From assembly GCF_030052815.1 (NCBI RefSeq), contig NC_079500.1, positions 8,256,455-8,320,454 of the forward strand: a DNA stretch of 64,000 nt, read 5' to 3'. Each line of letters starts with the position of its first letter. The first letter of the stretch is position 1. Source of the stretch: Hevea brasiliensis (lineage: Eukaryota > Streptophyta > Magnoliopsida > Malpighiales > Euphorbiaceae). Under the pieces are notes generated by a model, which ran no database searches, was not told the origin of the DNA, and was given only the letters and a program-made list of their open reading frames with translations. A program made the position numbers and the translations under genes. Shown in pieces: positions 21,101 through 33,160 of the stretch.

Positions 21101-23551
21101 TACAGAAGAAAAATATGTCATTTAATCATATGAAATATTCAGAACAAAATCAGTTAAAAACTAGTTGTGCACAAACCTGATTTGAGTCGGTCCTAGGCCT
21201 TGACTCAATGTTTTTTATGCTTCTCAATATCCTTATCAACTGAAACACACAATTTAAAGTATTTCAGTACTCAATGAATTTGTTTCCAACCATAAAATCC
21301 AATATCTAAATTTTCTTGGTAATATTCTCTTTAATTTATTTCATTAGTCAACTTATAATGTTGACCCTTGATGCACTCTAAGTGAGTCAATTTCAATGTT
21401 ACCAATATGTCACATTTTAGAGCCCTTCAATGTTGATATATGTTACCAAATTTATTTTTAAGTGTATTGCATTTTATTGCAATTTACCGGATTTTGGTGT
21501 ACTATTTTGACCTAGCAGGATGACCTAATTCTCTCGGTTTTCAGGTTTCGGTCCAAACTACAAACTTGTAGGTCTATGTCTTATTGCACGGGGGCAAAAT
21601 TTCAGGTCATTCTGAGTTGTGTAGACCAAGTTATGGTCAATTTACCAATGCTGGACAGAATGCACCAAAATGGTAGGCTTAGGTCATTTTTAGGTCACTT
21701 TTGGTTCGGCCAGTTTTTATACCCGAACTTGTGCAACTTATTTGGCTTGGTTCTGGCCATTTCTGGGCTTTGGTGTCCTCATAAGAATTGTAGATATATG
21801 TCTAAACTCTTTATGGTAAAAATTTCAGGTCAATTGGACCTGTTTTGAGTAAGTTATGTTCAAAACACTAACTACTACCCAAATGGTCAATTTTCAGGCT
21901 TTCAAGTCACTAATCCAGATTTGGTCATTTTTCAAGTCACCTTCTAGGCAGAGTTTTGGTAAGCTTCCTTCATGAAAGTTGGCACATTTTGCGCCTAGTT
22001 TCACCTCTAATTGGTCTCATACCAATTGAAGTCACACAATTCCATTTATAACCTAAAATGTATACTGTTTTTACTAACCATACTTTGCATTGAAAATTGG
22101 CACTTCTAATGAACACCATTCACATTTCTTTTTGGTCAATTGTCCAACCACAACTCAATTTGTCAATTTTTTCAGCAACAACTCAGTTTAATGAAATGAA
22201 ATGTCCAGAAATTACACATTCACTCAATTCAATTAGATTAAACGTCCAACAATATACACAAATCTCAAATAACCAACTCCAAACCCAAATCCAATTGATC
22301 AAAATCAATAATACACTTTTATTAACTGATTAATCAATATTGACATACATGAAATAATGCTCTCCTAAGTACATCAAAGCTGTCCAATTTGTACATATGC
22401 ACCAAACTTCTATATTCATTTTACAACCCTACTTCAAAGTGTCCATTTCAAGCATACACATGACAATTAAGATCTAGTAAATGTAAGCCCTCTAATCAAC
22501 CTCACTAATCACACTATATATGAAAGAACAAATCATATTCCCATGGAGTTTAAGGCTGCCAAAATTGAACACATTAATTACTCATCAAATCCTTCAATTT
22601 TCTCAACCAATCAATTCACCATAACCTTAATTCAAAGTTTAATTAAACAAGAAAGAGAAAATGGACACTTACCTCAACTTAAGCTTGACAAAACCTTGAA
22701 ATTTTCTCTCCTTTTTGTTAACTATATGTTTCCCATGATGTGTAGACAAAATTTAGTGAAGGAAAATGCAAGGATCATGGCTTAAAGATGGAAGAATGGA
22801 GCTTGCATGGTTGGCCAGCCATGGAGGATTTGAGAGCATTTCATTTCGGTAAAGAGAGTGAGGTTGAAGAAGATGAGTGAAGTGGCTGTCCTTTTGTCCT
22901 CATATGCCTTATATAGCTCCACTAACCCTCCACCAACCTTAGTTTAAACATTATAATAATTAAAGTTTAATTAATTCTAATTACACCCTCATTTTTCTCT
23001 ATTTACATTATGGGTAATTTCATATCTAATTTCATTTTTCATGTGATTTTCAAAATTTAATATCATTTATTTTTAATGGACATTTAGGTCAAAAGATGAC
23101 TCGAGGCGTCAAATGACCACAATGCCCCTATTCGGGTTGCATTCCCGATTTTTCGGTAACACCGAGTTCTGTCGTTTTCTCGATTTCTCGTCTTTCTTTG
23201 TACTAATTAATTAATTTTTCTTTGATATTTCTAATGATATTTATACTTCAATATATGTTTATTTAAGTCTTAAAAATATTTTTTAAGGTTTCCCGCGGTC
23301 CAGGACTAGTCAACGGTCCACGCCGCAACTTCCCAGTGCGGTCACCCATCGCTATGATTCTCAGCTCGTTTAACTTGGTTACATTTCATTACTATTATTT
23401 TTCCTTTATTTTTCTTGTATTTTTTTTTCTTGTATTTCATTATTTTATGTCTCCTCACCCATATCTAAGTGTAGTTCTAGGCATCCTAGCTGTCCGGACA
23501 GACACTGTCACCAGAACAGTATAACGCACTACCGAACATAGGGGTGTTACA
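18144..23551 (-). mobile_element. solo LTR (gypsy, minus strand) with TSD GTTCT
   Basis: Minus-strand ends are TGTAACACCCC (at 23551) and GGGTGTGACA (at 18144). Identical GTTCT pentamers flank it (18139-18143 and 23552-23556). No second copy of either end and no pol frames are seen, so this is a solo LTR of about 4.0 kb once the nested copia LTR (19647-21040) is subtracted. A TATA box (CTATATAAGG, minus strand) lies near 22910. Confidence 0.8.
19647..21040 (-). mobile_element. solo LTR of the SIRE-type copia family, TSD CATAC
   Basis: The ends TGTTGTCCCA and GGGGTCAACA are the reverse complement of the LTRs at 50700-52100 and 59991-61391, and the whole body aligns with them. CATAC is duplicated at 19642-19646 and 21041-21045. 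Its length of 1394 bp is close to the 1401 bp of the complete element's LTRs. Confidence 0.92.
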
Positions 23552-23556
23552 GTTCT

Positions 23557-23935
23557 AGTGGTGGACAGAGTTTGGGTTGTAGCAGTTTTGGATCTGGTTC
23601 AGGGTCTTCCTTGGCCCCTTGTACGTAGTGTGGGAGAGTATACTCAGAGCCTTGGTTGATGAGCTCTAGTGGATGTTTTTGATGTGGTCAGCAAGGTCAC
23701 TTTGCTAGGGAATGCCCCATGTTTAGTGAGCATTATATGGGGTCTCAAGGTTCTTTTGCTTCACACCTTAGTACTTCCAGCATGGCAGGTAGCCAGTTCA
23801 GTGGCCAACAGGGCTATGGTCAGGGAGGATGCAGCTTTGGGGATATATTTAGTGGTAAAAGCCTATTTCAGAGGTTTGCATCCCATGGCAAAGGCCGGGC
23901 TTAAGTTTTCACCCTGACACACTAGGATGCCCAGG
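23557..23935 (+). pseudogene. gypsy gag C-terminus with zinc knuckle
   Basis: Serine/glycine-rich gag tail, then a CCHC knuckle (GCF, stop, CGQQGHFARECP) in which one codon has become TGA, then a glycine/serine region. The knuckle would bind element RNA in an intact gag. It is inactive. Confidence 0.7.
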
Positions 23936-24149
23936 CTTCGAAAGCTGTGGTAGCAGGTATTCTCTTGGTTTGCTCATTTGAGCTAATTTTTTAATTAACT
24001 CGGATGTTAAGCACTCATTTATTTCCTCTATATTTGCCTTGAGATTGGGTAGGAACCCTACTACTTTAGAGTGTCCCCTGTTTAGTGATAATATCAATGT
24101 GGGTATGGTTTTTTTGAGTAGCCCAGGGGTAGTTGATGGAAAAATCCTC

Positions 24150-25810
24150 CCGGCAAATTTGGTTCTTTTACCAGTGATGGATTTTGATATGATCTTGAGT
24201 ATGGATTAGCTGTCAACCCACTATGCTACTTAGATTGCAGAAATAAAAAGGTGTATTTTCATATACCTAGGGTAGAAGAGTTTAGTTTCGATGGTGACAT
24301 AAGTGTGGCTCCATACAACTTAGTGTCAGCCATTAGCTCCAGGAAGATGTTGAGGAGTGGATGTCAGGGTTATTTGACACTAGTGAGGGACACATCTATT
24401 CAAGGTATTGATATGGAGAAGGTACCTGTTGTCAAGGAATTCATGGATGTATTTTCTGAGGAGCTTCCTGGGTTGCCACCGGATAGGGAGATAGAGTTTT
24501 GTATAGATATTATGCCGGGTATGAATCCTAATTCTATGCCACCTTCCAGGATGGGACCAGCAAAGCTAAAGGAACTGAAGGAGCAATTGCAAGAGATTTT
24601 GGACAAGGGTTTCATTCGGCCAAGTACTTCACCTTAGGGTGCTTCCATTTTATTGGTGAGGAAGAAGGATGGGTCTTTAAGGTTGTGTATTGATTATAGA
24701 CAGCTGAATAAAGTGACAATTAAGAATAAATATCTACTCCCTCGGATTGATGATTTAGTTGATCAGCTGCAAGAGATTAGATATTTTCAAAGATAGACCA
24801 ACAGTTAGGGTATCACCAGGTGAGGATCAGAAGTGAAGATGTACCAAAAACAGCATTCAGGATGAGGCATGGTCATTATGAGTTCTTGGTCATGTCTTTT
24901 GAACTCACTAATGCATTAGCGGCCTTTATAGATTTAATGAACAGGGTGTTTAGGCTATTCTTGCATCGCATTGTCATTGTGTTCATAGATGATATTTTGG
25001 TGTATTCTCGAACCAAGGAAGAACATGTTTGGCAAATAAGAATGGTGTTGCAGACTAAGGGAGTATCAACTATATGCTAAATTTTCAAAATGTGAGTTTT
25101 GGTTAGAGAGCATCTCATTCTTGGAATATGTGGTATCTAGTGAACGTATTCAGGTCGATCCCAAGAAAATTAAAGCAGTAACTGATTGGCTTAGGCCTAC
25201 TACAGTCACTGAGGTGTGGAGTTTTCTGGGTCTAGTAGATTACTATAGGCATTTTGTGCAAAATTTTTATAAAATAGCAGCTCCTCTGACATTGTTGACT
25301 CTAAAGAATGTCCCATTCTTTTGGTCAAACGAGTGCGAGGAAAGCTTCTAGAAGCTTAAGGAATGCTTAACTACAGCTCTAGTGCTGACATTGCCTGTGA
25401 GTGAAGAAGGATATACAGTGTATTATGATGCTTCCAGAGTCATCTTGGGGTGTGTTTTGATGCCTCATGGTAAAGTAGTGGCTTATGCTTTAAGGCAGTT
25501 AAAAAGGCACGAGCAAAACTACCTTACTCATGATTTAGAGATGGCGGCTGTAGTTTTTTCACTAAAGATCTGGAGGCACTATTTATATAGTGAGGTGTAT
25601 GAGATATACACTAACCATAAAAAGCTTAAAGTACATCTTCCAGCAGAGAGATCTAAATCTAAGGTAGAGGAGATGGATGGACCTTCTAAAGGATTATGAC
25701 TGTACCATTCAATATCACCCAGGTAAGGTGAATATGATGGCAGATGCTTTGAGCAGAAAATCTTCTGGCAGCTTGGCACACATATTAGTGGAAAGGAGAC
25801 TGTTGATTTG
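24150..25810 (+). pseudogene. gypsy protease end, reverse transcriptase and RNase H
   Basis: Blocks in order: VVKEFMDVFSEELPGLPPDR (the linker typical of chromoviruses), [20 protein letters not shown] (RT), the catalytic [10 protein letters not shown] (an F-x-D-D form of the RT box) and the RNase H region ([45 protein letters not shown]), ending [15 protein letters not shown]. The frame changes several times and stops occur at about 24635, 24797 and 25078. No integrase follows. It is a dead Tekay/Del-like polyprotein. Confidence 0.85.
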
Positions 25811-25849
25811 GGACATATATGAGTTGATAATTAAGATCTTATCTTAGAT

Positions 25850-26180
25850 GTAAAAAAATGTATTTTTCATAATAAATAAATATTTTATATTTTATGTTAT
25901 TAATAAAAAAATATTTTAACAATGTTGTAATGCTCAAATTAAGATATTAAAATTATAAATGAAAAAGATAAAAGCATTAATAATATTAATTTTTGAGTTA
26001 AATGAAAAAGGATAATATGGTCTAAATAAAAAATAAAATCAAATTATCTACCAGTTGATGAGAAATAACTTTAAAAATAGAGCTAATACAAATTGCAGCT
26101 GATGGGTATCATATTAATTACCCATAAGCCATTAGCTATATTTTTTTAAATTTGTCAAACACTCTAGTTCACCTGTTTGG
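25850..26180. other. AT-rich spacer, nothing recognised
   Basis: A/T-rich sequence between the truncated gypsy element and a MITE. No coding or repeat signal seen. Confidence 0.5.
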
Positions 26181-26670
26181 GGAATAAATTTTAACAACTA
26201 TCCATGAATTTATATAGTTGTAACATTATAGTCCTTCAACTTTAAAATATAACATAAAACCCCCCAACTTTCAAATTTTGCATAATAAAATCCTTCTAAC
26301 TTCTAATTACTAATTTTCCAGTTAAATACTGATATGAATAGATCCAGCATGGCGCTTAGTCAGTATTTTTCTTTTATTTCTTATGTAAAGTGTAAAATTA
26401 TTCTCTCTACACATGAAAAATTATTTTCTCTATAGAGAGTAGAAGGATTCAATTTATACATAGCTTGAGAGAGGAAAGAGAAATGATGACTAAGCATTAC
26501 GCTGGAACTGACCAGGTTAACGTCTAACTGGAAAACCAGTGATTGGAGGTTGGAGGGATTTCACTGTGCAAAATTTGAAAGTTGAGGGGGTTTTATGTTA
26601 CATTTTTAAATTGAAGGATTGTAATGTTACAGCAATATAAGTTTAAGGATGGTTGTTAAAATTTAACTCC
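26181..26670. mobile_element. MITE, 490 bp, long inverted ends
   Basis: The first 90 bases are inverted at the other end: AAATTTTAACAACTATCC pairs with GGATGGTTGTTAAAATTT, and AACCCCCCAACTTTCAAAT-like sequence pairs with its complement. There is no coding capacity. Class is uncertain because the flanking duplication is not clear. Confidence 0.75.
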
Positions 26671-26996
26671 TATTTGAGTGTCTATCAGCTATCAGCTATA
26701 CCCAACAGGTAAACCAAACATCCCTTAAGAAAACTTGGTGCAATCGTTAAATCAAGGTGTAGAACGCTAATGCATTGAGTAATTCTTGATGCAGTAGGTT
26801 TGTCACCAAGCACATTTGATCCAATAGACTTAGCAACCCAACATGCCAACTCTATAAATAGAGGTGCAAGACTTTATTTTGAACACACAACATCAGCCAA
26901 ATCAACTCAACAGACACAATGACTTAGCTTTATTTATTTTAGTTTAGCATTTTCCTTTACAATTTTAGCAATCTCTTTATTTTTTGGTCTAGCATC

Positions 26997-28494
26997 TGTG
27001 ACACACTCATTTTATATAGGTGTTTTAGGTTAATTTTTGTATTCATTTTGCCATTTTTATTTAGTAATTTTAGGTTTTTAGCTTTTATTTTAGTTAAATT
27101 GTTAATTTTAGTATTTTATATTTGATTTTTAGAATTTTGATTTTTTTATTAGGTTTTAAAATGATTTGAAGATAAAAATGTGCAAGTGGAGATGATTCAA
27201 GATTGTTTGAAAGTTTAAAGTGGTGTAAAAGTTAAAGAAATTCTACTTGAAGAATCATGTGCAGCAAGGAGAAAGTAATTGGAGATTTAGAGATTTTTAG
27301 CCTAAATAACATACCTAGTGATACTGGGTAGCGTTGCCCCAGCGCTTCTAAATAGAGCTTGTTCTCAATCAACACGGAGCATATTAAAATACACTATGTT
27401 CAACATTGGATCTTCTTGGCTGGCGAGAAGCAGTGCTGACTAGGATTAATTTTTAACACCTCACTTTTTTTGTACCTTTTGTCTTTTCTCCTTTTTACCT
27501 GTTCTAGCGCAGACTTCTAGGCCATATATGTTGATCATTTTCTAGTATTTTATAAAAGTAGACAAAGAATGAAAGAGGGAAAAAGAAAAGGAGGATGCCA
27601 TTCTTCTGCAGAGTCACACTTGCAAAGTGACGTTCCAGCAGCCATTTTTAGAGATCGGAACTCTTCCCATCTGGGCTTCTTTACTCTTGTTTCTATTTTC
27701 ATGTTTATCTTCTTTATTTCATTATTTTCTCTTATAAAAGTAATTATGAGTGAGCAAATACTTGAGATTTTAGAGTCGGATATAATGATTTAAATTTAAT
27801 TTATTTATGGATTTGGACTGAATTTATCCAAATTTTAATATATATGAGTTTTGATTCATATATTGTGTGCTTTTTTGACATGCTCATTGTTAGGCCTCTT
27901 TGAGTTTTATTCTTAATCTTTGATTGAAAAATCGAGAGGTGAAAATTATTGATAGATAATCAAGATATTGAACTTAAATACTTAGATTTAGTGATAAACT
28001 AAGGATTAAGAGGGTTATTGATTGATTAAAATTCCTAACGGGTTTTGAATAAATCAAACATCACACAGTTTAATTTCTTTTAAAACACTCTTTAGTTTAC
28101 TTGAGAAAAAGATTAACGAGTTTTAGAATCATCTACCTTCAAATCTCATACTTTTCTTAAAAAATTGGATTTACCCAACCAAATCCTGATAAATTTACTT
28201 CATGAACCCCAACTCCAGAATCATTTTTATCATCAATTAATTCTAGTTTTTGCATACCTGTTGTTAATTTAATAAAATTTCGTTTAGTTTAAAGATTTAT
28301 TTACTTTACCTATCATTTATTTCTTTTAATTTCCCTATTAGTGTTACATTTACTTCTTTTAATTTTCATATACATCAATATTAGCCCAAATAATCATTAG
28401 AATTATATTTTGGTACTCAAACTCAAATCCCTGTGGGATGATAACTTTTTTTTACTACTTGAATAATCCGTATACTTGTGAAAAACCCTTATCA
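26997..28494 (+). mobile_element. possible gypsy (Athila-like) solo LTR
   Basis: TGTGACACAC at the start, CCCTTATCA at the end, and AATCCCTGTGGGATGATAAC near the end, which resembles 3' ends of Athila-type LTRs. It is absent from the right arm of the inverted repeat, so it arrived later. The flanking target duplication is imperfect (GCATC against a region with AATC). Confidence 0.45.
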
Positions 28495-28793
28495 ATCAAT
28501 TTAATTTCTGCTTTCATATTTTTATTTCAAGCAATTATTTTACAATTCTTCAGCAACGTTTCAATTTATGTAATCATTTTCTTTAGTTTTCAATGCAATT
28601 TATAATTTTTTTTGTTTATATTTCAATCCATGCGAGCCCATTTTTAATTTTCAATGCCAATTTATATTATCTACACATATTTACATTTCAACAATCAGCC
28701 TTGTTAATTTTTAATGCTCAATTTACTTTTTCCACAAATGATTTCATTCAAGCGATAAGTCTTTTAGTTTTCCAAAACAATCAGTTTACATTC

Positions 28794-30176
28794 GGCCAAA
28801 GGCATAATTGCCCCCTGAACTTGTACTTGAAAGTTAATTTGCTCCCTCAATTTACAATTAAACCAATTTCCCCCATAAGCTTACAAATTTGAACCAATTG
28901 AACACAATTTTGCTTAATCAGTAGATGCGTGTGAAACACATGCTGAAGCGCGTGTTATTCACTATAATTATGCATAAATGGCCAATTTCTTTCTTTCTTT
29001 CTTTTTTTTTTTCTTCTACTTCTTCTTCTTTCAATCTATCTCTTCATAATCTGCTATTTTTGCAGCACTAGACCTTTCATTTTGTCATCATCACCACTTC
29101 TCTTTCACTGTTTTCTCACTTTTTTTCCTTTTCTTCTCATTTTGTCATAACCGCCTCTTCTCTTCCCTTGCTTTCTCTTTAAAAATTTTCTCTTTTAATA
29201 TTTTGTTATCTCTCAAATGGTACAAGTATAGATCTTTTTTTTTTCTCTGTGTAGCTATGGCGAAGGTTTTTGAGCCCTACCGTGTCCCACAACAAAGTAG
29301 AGTTGTGTCGTTGCTGGCATAGTGTTTGCTGGCTCTTACTGTCTTTGGGTTTATTTGTGCATAGGTAGCGTGTGGGTTTTAAAACAACTGTTCATTTTTA
29401 TTCTAATGGTTTTTTATTGGTTGATTGGTTGATTTTGATTATGTTTTTCTGGTTTTGGTTGGTTCTTTGGTTTGTCTTTCTATTTCGTAGCCTAAAGGTA
29501 TCCTTTCTTTGAGTTCGAATTGTTGCCCTGTTGCACATAAGGTATTTGCTCCTTGGTTCGGCTGCTATGTTAAAGTTTGGTGGTTGAGATTTTGTTCCCT
29601 GCACTTATGCTTTCCCTTTTTTTTTAGTGATTTTCCCTACACTCTCTCTTGGGTGTTAGTGAGGCTTATAAAGCAAATTTAGTTTCTGTGGTAAAATAAG
29701 GTGTTAATTTAATGGCTTTGTTTCTGGGATTGTAAATGCTGGCTGCTTCTTCTTCTTCCCCCACTACACATCATCTTTGCTTGGATCCATGATCCTCTTT
29801 GCCTATAAATTTGTGCACAATTCAAGTTCAATCTCACTTGGGCTATTCACGGATATGCTTTGACTTTAAAAGGACTGAGATTTTTGAACCAATTTAGCAT
29901 TGAACCAATTTGCCCCCTAAATTTTAAAAATTGAATCAATTTAACTCATTTGCGCTGACGTGGACGACACCTCATAAGCTATTTTTCCAAGTCAATAGCG
30001 CATGCATTTCATACATTTTTTCCCCTTTGCAATGCGTGTAACTGGTTAAATTTAAAAGTTTAAGTATTAAATTGATTCAATTTTTAAGTTTAGAGGGCAA
30101 ATTGGTTCAATGTTGAATTGAGGGAGCAAATTGACTTTACTGTGAAAGTTTAGGGGTTAAAATATGCTTTTGGCCA
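28794..30176. mobile_element. non-autonomous Mutator-like element, TSD TTTACATTC
   Basis: A 9-bp direct repeat TTTACATTC flanks it (28785-28793 and 30177-30185), the length typical of MULEs. The ends are inverted: GGCCAAAGGCAT against ATGCTTTTGGCC, with further subterminal pairs such as TTGCTCCCTCAATT. The centre (about 28985-29850) is pyrimidine-rich and unrelated to the arms; it includes an ATG-led stretch at about 29257 that is soon closed by a stop. No transposase. Confidence 0.85.
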
Positions 30177-30574
30177 TTTACATTCCTTGCATAAGTCTAC
30201 TGTATTTTAAGCAATCAATTTACTTTTTTTGCAAAGTAATCAATTTATTTTTCAGTCAAGCACTCAATTTGTTTTTCAATGCAATCTTTATAATTTTCAC
30301 AATGATAACTCTCAATTTTTACATTTTAAATTAATTTTTCAAGCAATTAATTTCATTCTCAAATTTCTCAAAAGCTAAACAAGTAGAGATCCTAATGAAG
30401 CGCATCCTAGTGGAGTCAGGAAAACCAAGGGAAAATTCAATCATTATTTCTAGCCAATCATTCTGATTAGAAGTAAGACTAGCGCAATTACATTTACAAT
30501 TGGGATCATACGCATCCCTAGTATGCCTGTAATTCAACTCACACTTGTTAAAAAGGCTATATGTGCATTTGACA

Positions 30575-30960
30575 CGCTTAATTGAGTAAAATCAATTTTG
30601 CGTGGAAACAAATAGTTATGATTTGAAAGAAAAAATGGTCTTGAGCACATGGAAAAATAGAATTTTATGGGACCTACTTATATCTAAATGCATGATTTTC
30701 ATTTATTTGTTATTTCATGTAGGCCATCTTTCATGGAATCACCACTACATTATGTAATTTCTCATAAAAGAAGCCCTATTTTGATTAAATTACAAACATG
30801 CCACATCAATAACGATTAAAGGTGCGACAATTTTATTTTACTCACAATTTTCCATAAATTTCTTAACTATAAATGGCTCCTCTCTTTGATGGTTATACAA
30901 TTATGCCACCAATATGTTTTCGCTCTAAATTGATTTTACTCAATTTGAGCGCATCAAGCA
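30575..30960. mobile_element. small inverted-repeat element, about 390 bp
   Basis: Its two ends are inverted copies (AATTGAGTAAAATCAATTTT at 30590 and its complement near 30925). It sits at the centre of the 5-kb inverted repeat. No coding; no clear target duplication. Confidence 0.55.
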
Positions 30961-30964
30961 GAAA

Positions 30965-31870
30965 TTACCTTTTTTTCATGTGTGTGTTGGATTGCAGGCG
31001 TGCTAGGGACACTAAGATCCCAATTGTGTAGTATGAATGTGCTAGTCTACCTTCTAATATGATCAATAGGTGGAAACTAAAGGATCAAATTTTCCCTTGG
31101 ATTCCTTGACTCCACTAGAATATGCTTTATGAAGATCTCTACCTAAATAAACTTTGAAAGCTTGAGAAAATGGAATTTGAGTGCTTGTAATTGAAAGATT
31201 GCTTGTGCATGAAAGAGTAAAGGTTATGCTTGAAAAGTAAAGGTTGTTCATGGCTATCACTTCAAAAAGAAAATGTAAATTTTGTGCTTAATTGAAAGAG
31301 TAAATTACTTGCTGAGAAAACATAAATATATGCAAAAAATGTAAATGAGAGCTTTGAAAAATTGAAGAGTTGATTTACTTGAAAATATATACATTTGTAA
31401 GAAAAAGTAAACTGGGCTTGCAGAAAATTAAAAAGCTGATTTGTAAGAATTGAAATACAAACAAAAGAACTGTGAATTGCATTAAAAACTGAAGATCTTG
31501 TTTATAGGTAACGAAATATTTGCAGAAGAATGGTAAATTAATATCTTGAAATGAAAATAAAAGGACTGGAATAAAACTAATACTAGATCAAAAAACTAAA
31601 AAGACTACTAAAATATAAAGAAAAAAGTTGAACTAAAGGAATTGAACTAAGACATTGTTCCTATCAGATTGTCTGTTTTGGCTGTTGTTTGTGTTCTTTG
31701 AAATGGAGCCTTGATGCTCTATATATAGAGTTGGATTGCTTGGTGGCCAAGTCTGTTGCATCAAGTTTGCTTGGTGACCAAGTCTGCTACATCAAACAAT
31801 AACTCAATGTATTAACTTTCCGCACCTTGAACCAACTGATGCACCAAGTCTCTTAAAAAAATATCATGAT
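30965..31870 (-). repeat. right arm of the 5-kb imperfect inverted repeat
   Basis: Inverted counterpart of 26725-30560 without its insertions. It has a TATA-like box on the minus strand (ATATATAGAG, about 31720) and the shared landmarks TGACTCCACTAG and GATCCCAATTG. Confidence 0.7.
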
Positions 31871-31879
31871 TTTGTCTTT

Positions 31880-32350
31880 CAGATGCTTGCTCCTTGCTCC
31901 TGCCCACTACTTGCAATACTTTTTCCACCTTCTGCAACTAGTAACGACCTACGACCAACTTCATCCACTATAGGTTCATTTTAGGTAACCATTAGGTAGT
32001 GCTCCATTATATCTGTAATTTCCTTGATTTAGGTTAATACTCATTTAATTCAAGTAACCACCTTAACTACTTTGAGCTCCAAATAATTATTACACTCTGC
32101 TTTTTGGTTTCTATTAGCTTGAATCCACTAAGTAATTTGGGCCTAAAATAATAAAATTAAATTTTGGTATAAACACAATCAAATGATGACATATTAGCCT
32201 TTTGTTTTAATCTTAATCACTAAAATGTCACCATTAATAAATTAATAGAAAAAATCTTGATCTTGTTCAAAATTACAACCACACCGCAGTTGTCTCTTTT
32301 GCTTGTCTTGGTCAAAATTACAAACATGCGACTGTATAAATTTTACTTTT
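31880..32350. other. intergenic, nothing recognised
   Basis: A/T-rich, with no open frame, tandem repeat or recognisable element end. Confidence 0.5.
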
Positions 32351-32608
32351 AGGGTGTATTTAGTAGAAGGTTAAAAAATTAAGGGTTACATTTTATCCTT
32401 ATAAGTTTTAATATTTAATAAGGGTAATTATTAACCTAGGCTCCTCAAGGTTAACATTTAACCGCTCCAGAAGGCATAAATATTAATGATGTGAAAAGTT
32501 AATATGATTTCTTTAAAAATTTAAACAATATTAATGGAGGGTTAAAAGTTACAAGGGTAACAATTATCTCTTTGTTAACTTCTTACCAAACACGCCCTCT
32601 TAAAATTT
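32351..32608. mobile_element. MITE, about 258 bp
   Basis: The ends AGGGTGTATTTAGTAGAAGG and (complement) AGGGCGTGTTTGGTAAGAAG form an inverted repeat of about 25 bp. The GGGCGTGTTTGG-type end recalls hAT or PIF/Harbinger MITEs; the target duplication is unclear, so the class is open. Confidence 0.7.
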
Positions 32609-32609
32609 T

Positions 32610-33160
32610 GAATTAATTACGTGATTGCCACCCTTTAATCGCTATGTAGATTCTGTCAAAATTTACGAGCACGCCACTAATTTGTTGTTTCTTACTCGCA
32701 CTTTAGCTCTTCTTTGATCATTTTACAGTAATGTCTCCTCTGCTCGTTGCCATTGGTCTTTCAATTACTTATTAAAATATTCGTTTTATTTGTGTGATTA
32801 TGTATTATTTTATTTAATGACGTAATTTAATATTTATTTTTTTATATTTTATAAAATTTATTAATGATTAATTTCTTAATTAATTATGTGAAATGGAAGT
32901 TAAATATGCATTAAAATTATTTTTTAAATAATTATTAATTATTTTCATTTAAATATTATATATATATATCTTATATAATATTTTTGTAGTATGATTGTAA
33001 TTAAAAAAAGACTGTACGGTTAAGATATATGTTCATGATAAAAAAAATATATATATATATATTAGTAAGTATGCTCCAATATATTACCTTAAATATCATG
33101 TTAATATTCAAGAAATAATAATAAAAAAATTATAAAAAGCCATAATCACTGAAATTTTGA
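32610..33160. other. AT-rich spacer with TA microsatellites
   Basis: Contains short (TA)n runs near 32960 and 33050. No gene or element end found. Confidence 0.5.

Larger units (their letters stand above)
17385..25810 (+). mobile_element. decayed Ty3/gypsy chromovirus-type element
   Basis: It begins TGTAACACTCTAAATTTTT, the usual start of Tekay/Del-type LTRs, followed by a GC-rich leader-like region (17700-17900), a gag remnant, protease-RT linker, RT and RNase H. Gag is split by the solo LTR at 18144-23551; reading across the insertion gives one frame (FRSSYGSSGGQSLG). Integrase and the 3' LTR are missing, so it is truncated near 25810. Several stops are present. Confidence 0.7.
26725..30560 (+). 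repeat. left arm of a 5-kb imperfect inverted repeat
   Basis: Segments at 26735-26995, 28500-28780 and 30180-30550 are inverted in the same order at about 31870-30965. Landmarks: ACTTGGTGCA with TTGATG, a TATA box (TATAAATA, 26853-26860), GTAGAGATC, CTAGTGGAGTCA and CAATTGGGATC. Relative to the right arm it carries two extra segments: an LTR-like insert (26997-28494) and a Mutator-like element (28794-30176). Confidence 0.7.

Noticed and set aside
29398..29604. 68-codon frame inside the Mutator-like element
   Set aside because: Low-complexity composition and no recognisable domain.
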